DNA of 40,064 bases from Proteobacteria bacterium UBA652 (GTDB taxonomy: Bacteria; Pseudomonadota; Gammaproteobacteria; Nitrosococcales; Methylophagaceae), in contig DBOG01000073.1 of NCBI GenBank assembly GCA_002299915.1, positions 1 through 40,064 of the forward strand. The letters run 5' to 3'. Below the pieces are notes generated by a model that had not been told where the DNA came from, made no database searches, and saw only the letters and a program-made list of their open reading frames with translations. Made by a program: the position numbers and the translations under genes. Position 1 is the first letter of the stretch. Every line of letters starts with the position of its first letter. Positions 33,511-40,064 of this stretch are shown here, piece by piece.

Positions 33511-35439
33511 TTAACCCTCTAAAACAATTCGGCCGCGACCAGCAACGTCTTTTTCCAACAAGATAACGAATTCTTCTAGTGTCATTACACCTAAGTCTTC
33601 GCCCTTACGGGTACGTACTGCCACGGCATTATTTTGCGCTTCGCGTTCACCCACAACAATTAAGTATGGCACTCGGCGCAATGTATGTTCGCGTATTTTA
33701 AAGCCTATCTTCTCATTTCTCAAGTCTAAATCGACTTTAATATCCTGCTTAAGTAATGCAGCCGTAATTGATTTAACGTAATCTGACTGATTCTGCGAGA
33801 TCCCCATCACCACCACTTGTTGTGGTGCTAACCAGGTTGGAAAGGCACCTGCATACTCCTCAATTAGGATCCCAATAAAGCGCTCTAGCGATCCTAAAAT
33901 AGCCCGGTGCAACATTACCGGCACCTGCTTATTGCCTTCATCATCAATATAGGTAGCATCCAATCTGCCTGGCATAGAGAAATCGACTTGGATCGTGCCA
34001 CACTGCCATACGCGCCCTAAACTATCCTTCAATGAAAACTCAATTTTAGGGCCATAAAACGCCCCTTCCCCAGGCTGTAAGTCCCAGTCTAATTCTTTTA
34101 CCTTTAAGGCTTGCTCAAGCGATGCTTCCGCCTTATCCCATACCTCATCTGAACCTACTCTATTTTCAGGGCGCGTCGATAATTTAATGATAATTTCATT
34201 AAATCCGAAGTCTGCATACACAGTTTGTAGTAGCTCAATAAAAGTACCCACTTCAGATTGAATTTGATCTTCCGTACAGAAGATATGCGCATCATCTTGG
34301 GTAAAACTGCGCAAACGCATTAAACCATGCAAGGTGCCGGATGGTTCATTTCGATGGCAAGAGCCAAATTCTGCCATCCGCAGTGGCAAATCACGATAAC
34401 TTTTCAACCCTTGATTAAAAATCTGAACATGGCAAGGGCAATTCATCGGTTTAATCGCATAATCCCGATGCTCCGAATGAGTGCTGAAAATCATATCGCC
34501 AAATTTATCCCAATGGCCTGATTTTTCCCATAAACTCCGATCGACCACCTGTGGTGTGCGCACTTCTTGATAATCATTATCTCGTAATACATCGCGAATA
34601 TAATTTTCTACGGTACGGAATATTTTCCAACCATGGTCATGCCAGAAGATCATGCCAGAGGCTTCTTCTTGCAAATGGAATAAGCCTAAGGTTTTACCAA
34701 TTTTTCGATGATCCCGTTTTTCTGCTTCTTCCAACTGGAATAAATATGCTTTTAATGCCTTTTTATCCGGCCAAGCGGTGCCATAAATACGTTGTAACAT
34801 CTCATTATTGGCATCCCCACGCCAATAAGCACCCGCCAATTTCGTTAACTTAAATGCCTTACAAAATGACATATTAGGCAAATGGGGTCCACGGCACATA
34901 TCAATATATTCTTGATGATGATACAAACCAACTTCACTGATGCTCTCATCCATATCATCTAGCAAACGCACTTTATAGGTTTCGCCGCGTGATTCAAATA
35001 AAGCACGTGCTTCTGCCTTGGGAGTCATTTTTTTAATAACGTCATAGCTGGTTTTAGCGAGTTCAGTCATTCGTTTCTGGATTGACTCTAAATCCTCGGG
35101 TGTAAACCGGTGCTCGCTTTCAACATCGTAATAAAAGCCATGTTCTATCACAGGCCCAATCACCATTTTGGTATCAGGGAATAGTTGCTTTATTGCATGG
35201 CCTAATAAATGCGCTGTTGAGTGACGAATAATCTCTACACCTTCATCATCTCGCGCGGTAATGATGGCGATATCCGCATCTTGATCAACAATATGACACG
35301 CATCGACCAACTGTTCATTCATCCTGCCCGCGATTGTTGCACGCGCTAAACCTTCGCCAATATCGGCGGCAATCTCTAAAACGGAAAGCGGCGCATCAAA
35401 CTCGCGTTGACTGCCATCTGGGAGTGTAATTGAAATCAT
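33511..35439 (-). CDS. thrS: threonyl-tRNA synthetase
   Basis: This class II synthetase of 642 aa has the same length as E. coli ThrS. The order is: TGS domain (1-62), editing domain with HSTAHLLGHAIKQLFP (about 73-88) and CRGPHLP near 182, and the catalytic core with zinc-binding Cys in MNCPCHVQIF near 333 and motif 2 in FGSCHRNEPSGTLHGLMRLR. The anticodon-binding domain covers about 545-640 (LAPQQVVVMGISQNQ). AGGA lies before ATG 35439. A terminator-like hairpin lies 43 bases upstream, so transcription may be attenuated. Confidence 0.97.
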   Translation of the reverse strand: MISITLPDGSQREFDAPLSVLEIAADIGEGLARATIAGRMNEQLVDACHIVDQDADIAIITARDDEGVEIIRHSTAHLLGHAIKQLFPDTKMVIGPVIEHGFYYDVESEHRFTPEDLESIQKRMTELAKTSYDVIKKMTPKAEARALFESRGETYKVRLLDDMDESISEVGLYHHQEYIDMCRGPHLPNMSFCKAFKLTKLAGAYWRGDANNEMLQRIYGTAWPDKKALKAYLFQLEEAEKRDHRKIGKTLGLFHLQEEASGMIFWHDHGWKIFRTVENYIRDVLRDNDYQEVRTPQVVDRSLWEKSGHWDKFGDMIFSTHSEHRDYAIKPMNCPCHVQIFNQGLKSYRDLPLRMAEFGSCHRNEPSGTLHGLMRLRSFTQDDAHIFCTEDQIQSEVGTFIELLQTVYADFGFNEIIIKLSTRPENRVGSDEVWDKAEASLEQALKVKELDWDLQPGEGAFYGPKIEFSLKDSLGRVWQCGTIQVDFSMPGRLDATYIDDEGNKQVPVMLHRAILGSLERFIGILIEEYAGAFPTWLAPQQVVVMGISQNQSDYVKSITAALLKQDIKVDLDLRNEKIGFKIREHTLRRVPYLIVVGEREAQNNAVAVRTRKGEDLGVMTLEEFVILLEKDVAGRGRIVLEG

Positions 35440-35481
35440 AATTTTATCCTGGTAATGACTAATACAAAAAGCCTGAAAACC

Positions 35482-35506
35482 AAAAAAGCACCCTGTTCGG
35501 TGCTTT
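35482..35506 (-). terminator. terminator-like hairpin in the thrS leader (putative attenuator)
   Basis: Arms AAAGCACC (35485-35492) and GGTGCTTT (35499-35506) enclose a six-base loop. Reading leftward they are followed by a T run down to 35482. It lies between the thrS promoter and the start codon. A shorter hairpin (GCACG/CGTGC, 35518-35537) precedes it. Confidence 0.7.
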
Positions 35507-35554
35507 AATTAAAAATAGCACGCTCGTCCTGCCGTGCAAAGCCATATGGCGCGC

Positions 35555-35582
35555 ACTATACACTAAATAGCGATTTAGTCAA
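35555..35582 (-). promoter_or_regulatory. sigma-70 promoter of thrS
   Basis: Reading leftward, TTGACT (35582-35577) and TATAGT (35560-35555) are 16 bases apart. Each matches five of six consensus bases. The transcript would begin near 35548 and carry about 108 leader bases. Confidence 0.7.
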
Positions 35583-35595
35583 AAACGGGGCGGCT

Positions 35596-35623
35596 TTAAC
35601 ATTCTGTATAAATACACTATAGT
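35596..35623 (+). promoter_or_regulatory. candidate sigma-70 promoter of aqpZ
   Basis: TTAACA (35596-35601) and TATAGT (35618-35623) are 16 bases apart, about 78 bases before the aqpZ start. The thrS promoter faces the other way 14 bases from it. Confidence 0.5.
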
Positions 35624-35700
35624 GGGTGCTGTTGGGTAGCGTTACATGCCCAACTATATTTCAGATAAACCAACATTTTTTATAATAAAAAGGAAAAATC

Positions 35701-36396
35701 ATGCTGTTATCTAAAAAATTAGCGGCCGAATTTATCGGCACCTTCTGGCTTGTACTCGGTGGTTGTGGGAGTGCCGTACTTGCTGCCCAGTTTGGCGATA
35801 CCAATCTGGGCATTGGCTTTGTCGGCGTATCACTCGCCTTCGGTTTAACCGTGCTCACTATGGCCTATGCGATTGGTCATATTTCAGGTTGTCATCTTAA
35901 TCCTGCTGTATCGGTTGGTCTCTGGATGGGTGGCCGTTTTTCACCATCTGAATTAGTGCCATATATCATTGCCCAAGTCGCGGGGGGGATTGCAGGCGCT
36001 GCCGTGTTATATCTTATTGCCAGTGGCCAAGCAGGATTTGTTGCCGGTGGCTTCGCTTCTAATGGCTTTGGTGAGTTATCGCCAGGGGGTTATAGTATGG
36101 TAGCCGTCCTTATCGCAGAAGTAGTGATGACAGCGATGTTCTTATTTATTATCCTAGGGGCCACTGATTCTCGTGCGCCAGCAGGTTTTGCGCCGATTGC
36201 GATTGGCCTTGGCTTAACGCTGATCCACTTAATTACAATCCCTGTCAGCAATACTTCAGTTAATCCCGCACGAAGCACTGCAGCGGCATTATTTGCTGAT
36301 ACCGCAGCCGTGCCACAGCTTTGGTTATTCTGGGTTGCCCCAATTATTGGTGCTGCGATTGCTGGTGTTATTTACAAGTGGTTTGAAGCCAACTAA
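35701..36396 (+). CDS. aqpZ: aquaporin Z
   Basis: This inner-membrane water channel has 231 aa and six membrane segments. The two NPA loops are at 67-69 (HLNPAVSVG) and 188-190 (SVNPARSTA). The selectivity filter appears to be Phe47, His176, Thr185 and Arg191, the water-specific set known from E. coli AqpZ and not the glycerol type. AAGGA lies nine bases before ATG. It is a single-gene unit flanked by its own promoter and terminators. Confidence 0.95.
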   Translation: MLLSKKLAAEFIGTFWLVLGGCGSAVLAAQFGDTNLGIGFVGVSLAFGLTVLTMAYAIGHISGCHLNPAVSVGLWMGGRFSPSELVPYIIAQVAGGIAGAAVLYLIASGQAGFVAGGFASNGFGELSPGGYSMVAVLIAEVVMTAMFLFIILGATDSRAPAGFAPIAIGLGLTLIHLITIPVSNTSVNPARSTAAALFADTAAVPQLWLFWVAPIIGAAIAGVIYKWFEAN

Positions 36397-36445
36397 CCCA
36401 AGTCATATTTTTCGCCATGATGGCGTTAAAAAGATGACTTGGGTT
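36395..36445 (+). terminator. long hairpin directly after aqpZ
   Basis: Twelve-base perfect arms AACCCAAGTCAT (36395-36406) and ATGACTTGGGTT (36434-36445) enclose a second stem (CGCC/GGCG). It begins in the aqpZ stop codon. The T run after it is poor (CTTCTTTG), so it may act with the next hairpin. Confidence 0.55.
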
Positions 36446-36468
36446 CTTCTTTGAAGAGCAATCACAAA

Positions 36469-36502
36469 AAAAGCCCAGTATCGTTTCTGATACTGGGCTT
36501 TT
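36469..36502. terminator. bidirectional intrinsic terminator between aqpZ and tRNA-Asn
   Basis: Fourteen-base perfect arms AAAAGCCCAGTATC (36469-36482) and GATACTGGGCTTTT (36489-36502) enclose GTTTCT. The outer A and T runs allow it to end transcripts of both aqpZ and the leftward tRNA. Confidence 0.85.
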
Positions 36503-36508
36503 GTATTT

Positions 36509-36584
36509 TGGCTCCTCAACCTGGACTCGAACCAGGGACCTGCGGATTAACAGTCCGATGCTCTACCAACTGAGCTATTGAGGA
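36509..36584 (-). tRNA. tRNA-Asn (GTT)
   Basis: The 76 nt molecule has a perfect acceptor stem (TCCTCAA with TTGAGGA). The D arm is AGCTCAGTTGGTAGAGC. The anticodon loop contains GTT (GGACTGTTAATCC). The T arm is CCTGGTTCGAGTCCAGG. The CCA end is encoded. Confidence 0.97.
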
Positions 36585-36667
36585 ACAGTGAAGCGCGTAT
36601 GATAGAGAGTTGCTGTAGCTTGGTCAAGATTTATCTTAAATTATTCCAAATATCTACCTACAAAAAA

Positions 36668-37855
36668 TTACCCTACAAATTTTCTAATCCGCTCTATTGC
36701 AGTTTCCAAGTTTTCATCACTGGTGGCAATCGAGAATCGGACATGATCTCTCAGACCAAAAGCGGCGCCAGGCACTAACGCCACACCTGTTTCCACTAAT
36801 AATTTCTCAGCAAAATCTAAATCGCCATTAATACCCTCCATTGCATCAATCGCCTTGCGGATATTCGGAAACACATAAAAGGTGCCGTCTGTTTCTATTG
36901 CTGAAAAGCCGGGTACTTTATTCACTTCGCGCACCAGATAATCATGGCGGCGTTTAAATGCGACCATCATTTCATCAATACAGGCTTTACCACCTTTCAA
37001 CGCCGCCACTGCCGCCACTTGCGCGATAGAGCAAGGATTGGAGGTGCTCTGGGATTGCACTTTTTTCATCGCGGCGATCAAATCTGCAGGGCCTCCAGCA
37101 TAACCAATCCGCCAGCCGGTCATCGAATAGGCTTTTGACACCCCATTTAATACAATCGTCCGGTCAACTAAATCAGGGCAGGCCATCACGATATTATAAA
37201 AGCCTTCGTCGCGGCCCCAATAAATATGTTCATACATATCATCGGTTGCGATCATCACTTTAGGGTGCTCGCGCAACACCTCGCCCAAGGCTTCTAATTC
37301 TGCTTTGCTATAGGTCATCCCTGTTGGATTAGACGGGCTGTTGATCACAAATAAACGAGTCTTATCGGTTATCGCCGCGGCAAGCTGTTTCGGTGTGATT
37401 TTAAATTGATTTTCTTGATTGCCTTCCACGATCACTGGCTCGCCTTCTGCCAGCAACACCATATCCGGATAAGATACCCAATAAGGTGCGGGAATAATCA
37501 CTTCATCGCCGGCATTCAGCAAGGCTTGAGTCAGATTAAAAAAGCTTTGTTTACCGCCGACGGAGACTAAAATCTGATTCAATTCGTAGTTCAGGCCATT
37601 ATCAGCTGAAAATTTGTCTATAATGGCTTGTTTGAGTTCGAGGATACCATCCACTGCGGTATATTTAGTGAAACCTTCTTCAATGGCTTTGATGCCTGCT
37701 TGTTTAATATGGTCAGGGGTATCAAAGTCAGGTTCGCCCACGCCGAGGTTCACCACGCTTTTCCCCGCCGCCTTCAGTTCGCCTGCGCGCGCGCTGATAG
37801 CAAGGGTTGGAGAGGGTTTTATACGTTGCACGCGGTGTGAAAGTTTAATATCCAA
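36668..37855 (-). CDS. aspartate aminotransferase, class I PLP-dependent
   Basis: This 395 aa transaminase most resembles the Thermus/Rhizobium-type aspartate aminotransferase (class I gamma), which may also accept prephenate. Seen are the N-terminus RVQRIKPSPTLAISARAGEL, LGVGEPDFDTPDHI (about 37-50), APYWVSYPDMV, NSPSNPTG with Asn176, the PLP lysine Lys241 in NGVSKAYSMTGWRIGY, and the end HVRFSIATSDENLETAIERI. It is monocistronic, between tRNA-Asn and the divergent uvrB. The exact substrate cannot be fixed from sequence. Confidence 0.9.
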   Translation of the reverse strand: MDIKLSHRVQRIKPSPTLAISARAGELKAAGKSVVNLGVGEPDFDTPDHIKQAGIKAIEEGFTKYTAVDGILELKQAIIDKFSADNGLNYELNQILVSVGGKQSFFNLTQALLNAGDEVIIPAPYWVSYPDMVLLAEGEPVIVEGNQENQFKITPKQLAAAITDKTRLFVINSPSNPTGMTYSKAELEALGEVLREHPKVMIATDDMYEHIYWGRDEGFYNIVMACPDLVDRTIVLNGVSKAYSMTGWRIGYAGGPADLIAAMKKVQSQSTSNPCSIAQVAAVAALKGGKACIDEMMVAFKRRHDYLVREVNKVPGFSAIETDGTFYVFPNIRKAIDAMEGINGDLDFAEKLLVETGVALVPGAAFGLRDHVRFSIATSDENLETAIERIRKFVG

Positions 37856-37912
37856 GTGAGCTCCTTTAAGCCTGTCATGGCCTTTGTATTAGTTAGGGTA
37901 AGTATAGCCTAA

Positions 37913-39916
37913 ATGAATAAGAAATTAGAATTAGTCAGCGAGTTTTCGCCCGCTGGTGATCAGCCTGGCGCAATTCAAGCCTTAATAGAGGGGCTAGAAA
38001 ATGGGGAAATGTGGCAGACACTATTGGGGGTAACTGGCTCCGGAAAAACATTTACTGTCGCTAATGTCGCGCAGGCTTTACAGCGGCCAATGATGATTCT
38101 TGCGCCCAATAAAACGCTCGCTGCACAGCTTTATGGTGAAATGAAAGAGTTTTTCCCCAATAATGCGGTGGAATATTTCGTTTCTTATTATGATTATTAT
38201 CAGCCCGAAGCCTATGTCCCTTCCTCTGACACTTTCATTGATAAAGATGCATCGGTCAATGATCAAATAGAGCAAATGCGCCTCTCCGCCACTAAAGCGT
38301 TACTTGAACGCTCTGATGCCATCATCATCTCCAGCGTCTCGTGTATTTATGGTTTAGGTGACAAAGATTCTTACCTGGAAATGGTATTGCATCTGAGCCA
38401 AGGCGAGATGATTGGTCAGCGTGATATTTTGCGACGGCTGACTGATCTGCAATATAAGCGAAATGATGTTGAGTTGCATCGTGGTACGTATCGTGTTCGC
38501 GGTGAAGTAATTGACATCTTCCCTGCCGACTCTGAGCGTGATGCCGTGCGGGTAGAATTGTTTGATAATGAAGTCGAACAAATGAGCTACTTTGACCCAC
38601 TGACAGGCGAAGTGCTACAACGCGTTCCTCGCCTGACTATTTATCCTAAAACCCATTATGTCACCCCGCGCGATCAATTATTAGATGCCATTGAAGCGAT
38701 TAAGATTGAGCTGAAAGAACAGCTTGCAGTTTTCCGCAAAGAAGATAAATTGGTTGAAGCACAACGGCTTGAACAACGCACCCGCTTTGATCTCGAAATG
38801 ATGTTGGAGCTGGGCTATTGTAATGGTATCGAAAACTATTCCCGCCATCTGTCTGGTCGCAGTGCTGGCGAAGCACCGCCTACTTTATTTGATTATTTGC
38901 CTGATAATGCGCTACTGATTTTAGATGAAAGCCATGTGATGGTGCCACAAATTAGCGCCATGTATAAAGGAGACCGTTCGCGTAAAACCACCTTGGTTAA
39001 TTATGGTTTTCGGCTGCCTTCTGCGCTGGACAATCGCCCACTCATGTTTGAAGAATGGGAAAAACTGGCGCCGCAAACGATTTTTGTTTCCGCCACCCCC
39101 GCTGATTATGAAAAAGAACATTCAGGCGCCATTATTGAGCAAGTAGTGCGCCCCACGGGCTTAGTGGACCCCGAAGTGGAAATACGCCCGGTTACCAGCC
39201 AAGTGGATGATCTGCTGTCTGAAATTACCTTACGTACAGCTGTTGAAGAACGCGTACTTGTCACCACGCTCACCAAGCGTATGTCTGAAGACCTCACTGA
39301 TTATCTCACCGAGCATAATGTTAAAGTCCGCTATCTACATTCTGATATTGATACCGTTGAACGGATGGAAATTTTGCGTGATCTGCGATTGGGGGTATTT
39401 GATGTGCTGGTCGGTATTAACTTGCTGAGAGAAGGCCTCGACATTCCTGAAGTCTCGCTGGTGGCGATTCTCGATGCTGATAAGGAAGGTTTTTTACGGT
39501 CTGATCGGTCGCTTATTCAAACCATTGGGCGGGCGGCCCGCAATATTAATGGTAAAGCCATTCTATATGCCGACAAAATAACGGGTTCTATACGCCGCGC
39601 GATTGATGAAACCGATCGCAGACGTGAAAAGCAATTTGCACATAATAAAACGCATAATATTACCCCCAAAACCATCAAAAAAGCCATCCGCGATATGATG
39701 GACGGCGTGCATGGGTATAGTGCCAATGCCAAAAAAGAAATGGCCAAAATCGCAGAAGAAAAAGCAGAATACGAAGCGCTCACGCCACAGCAATTTTCCC
39801 GGCGGATCAAACAAATGGAACAAGCCATGTATAAACACGCCCAAAATCTGGAATTTGAAGAAGCCAGTAAAGTGCGTGATGAGATTGCAAGAATACGAGA
39901 GCTCGCCCTCACTTAA
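37913..39916 (+). CDS. uvrB: excinuclease ABC subunit B
   Basis: This helicase-like subunit of nucleotide excision repair takes damaged DNA from UvrA and recruits UvrC. The 667 aa (E. coli 673) include Walker A GVTGSGKTFTVAN (about 40-52), the damage-probing beta-hairpin YYDYYQPEAYVP near 92-103, the DESH motif in LILDESHV near 337, helicase motif VI IGRAARNINGKA near 540, and the C-terminal UVR domain QMEQAMYKHAQNLEFEEA. It is divergent from the aminotransferase. No terminator follows before the tRNA-Val promoter. Confidence 0.97.
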   Translation: MNKKLELVSEFSPAGDQPGAIQALIEGLENGEMWQTLLGVTGSGKTFTVANVAQALQRPMMILAPNKTLAAQLYGEMKEFFPNNAVEYFVSYYDYYQPEAYVPSSDTFIDKDASVNDQIEQMRLSATKALLERSDAIIISSVSCIYGLGDKDSYLEMVLHLSQGEMIGQRDILRRLTDLQYKRNDVELHRGTYRVRGEVIDIFPADSERDAVRVELFDNEVEQMSYFDPLTGEVLQRVPRLTIYPKTHYVTPRDQLLDAIEAIKIELKEQLAVFRKEDKLVEAQRLEQRTRFDLEMMLELGYCNGIENYSRHLSGRSAGEAPPTLFDYLPDNALLILDESHVMVPQISAMYKGDRSRKTTLVNYGFRLPSALDNRPLMFEEWEKLAPQTIFVSATPADYEKEHSGAIIEQVVRPTGLVDPEVEIRPVTSQVDDLLSEITLRTAVEERVLVTTLTKRMSEDLTDYLTEHNVKVRYLHSDIDTVERMEILRDLRLGVFDVLVGINLLREGLDIPEVSLVAILDADKEGFLRSDRSLIQTIGRAARNINGKAILYADKITGSIRRAIDETDRRREKQFAHNKTHNITPKTIKKAIRDMMDGVHGYSANAKKEMAKIAEEKAEYEALTPQQFSRRIKQMEQAMYKHAQNLEFEEASKVRDEIARIRELALT

Positions 39917-39957
39917 CCGTTCATCCTGAGGCACGCGAAGGCTGGATGCTTTATCCC

Positions 39958-39985
39958 TTGTAAAAAAACCACTATCCCGTATAAT
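39958..39985 (+). promoter_or_regulatory. promoter of tRNA-Val
   Basis: TTGTAA (39958-39963) and a perfect TATAAT (39980-39985) are 16 bases apart, 12 bases before the tRNA 5' end. Confidence 0.65.
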
Positions 39986-39997
39986 TGCACGCTCAGT

Positions 39998-40064
39998 AGG
40001 CGCGTAGCTCAGTTGGTTAGAGCACCACCTTGACATGGTGGGGGTCGGTGGTTCGAATCCACTC
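39998..40064 (+). tRNA. tRNA-Val (GAC), cut at the window edge
   Basis: Sixty-seven bases are present. The D arm is AGCTCAGTTGGTTAGAGC. The anticodon stem is CCACC/GGTGG, with GAC in the loop TTGACAT. The T arm begins GGTGGTTCGAATCCAC. The 3' acceptor strand and CCA lie beyond the window. More tRNAs may follow. Confidence 0.93.

Noticed and set aside
35460..35545. 28-codon leader frame (MALHGRTSVLFLIKAP...) in the thrS leader
   Set aside because: It has no ribosome-binding site and only one Thr codon, so it does not look like a threonine leader peptide. The hairpin is reported instead.
39563..40036. 157-codon leftward frame over the end of uvrB and the tRNA-Val
   Set aside because: It reads through uvrB and across a tRNA gene on the other strand, and its residue composition looks random.
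1..40064. CRISPR arrays, insertion sequences and prophage genes
   Set aside because: No regularly spaced direct repeats, transposase or integrase motifs, or phage structural genes were seen on either strand.

Overview
This window is a chromosomal segment of a gammaproteobacterium. The base composition looks moderately AT-rich by eye. Three blocks keep gene orders known from Pseudomonas and Escherichia coli: nadB divergent from rpoE-rseA-rseB-rseC-mucD followed by lepA-lepB-rnc-era-recO; pdxJ-acpS-cysM; and thrS-infC-rpmI-rplT-pheS-pheT-ihfA-merR followed by tRNA-Pro. The genus cannot be fixed from the sequence alone.

Layout. (1) 1-4.8 kb is a complete diffusible-signal-factor (DSF) quorum-sensing module: an RpfF-like synthase convergent with an rpfG-rpfC operon, the arrangement known from Xanthomonas. 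(2) 5.1-7.5 kb holds pyrC and rlmD, convergent and overlapping by 4 bp. (3) 7.6-12.5 kb is a tight leftward operon pdxJ-acpS-cysM-ydbH-ydbL, combining cofactor and cysteine synthesis with an intermembrane lipid-transport pair. (4) 12.6-15.0 kb is an accessory insertion between recO and pdxJ, genes that are normally neighbours. It holds a secreted protein with an IPTL-CTERM-like sorting tail and a decayed secreted subtilase with a dockerin tail. Upstream lies a ten-G tract inside a candidate promoter spacer. (5) 15.0-20.5 kb is lepA-lepB-DUF4845-rnc-era-recO. (6) 20.6-24.7 kb is the envelope-stress sigma factor operon with a sigma-E-like promoter in front of it. (7) 24.8-28.0 kb holds nadB, ygfX and ygfZ. 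(8) 28.1-35.4 kb is the translation operon from thrS to ihfA/merR with tRNA-Pro after it. (9) 35.6-40.06 kb holds aqpZ, tRNA-Asn, an aspartate aminotransferase, uvrB and a tRNA-Val cut by the window edge.

Most genes are housekeeping. The parts worth a second look are the rpf module with its extra degenerate receiver domain, the recO-pdxJ insertion with its homopolymer-spaced promoter and at least three frameshifts, the lipoprotein form of YdbL without a separate YnbE, the thrS and pheS leader hairpins, the infC AUC start codon, and ygfX without its usual sdhE partner. Several starts were moved from the longest reading frame to sites with better ribosome-binding sequences: rpfF, rpfG, pyrC, recO, rnc, DUF4845, rseB, rpoE, ygfX, ihfA and infC.
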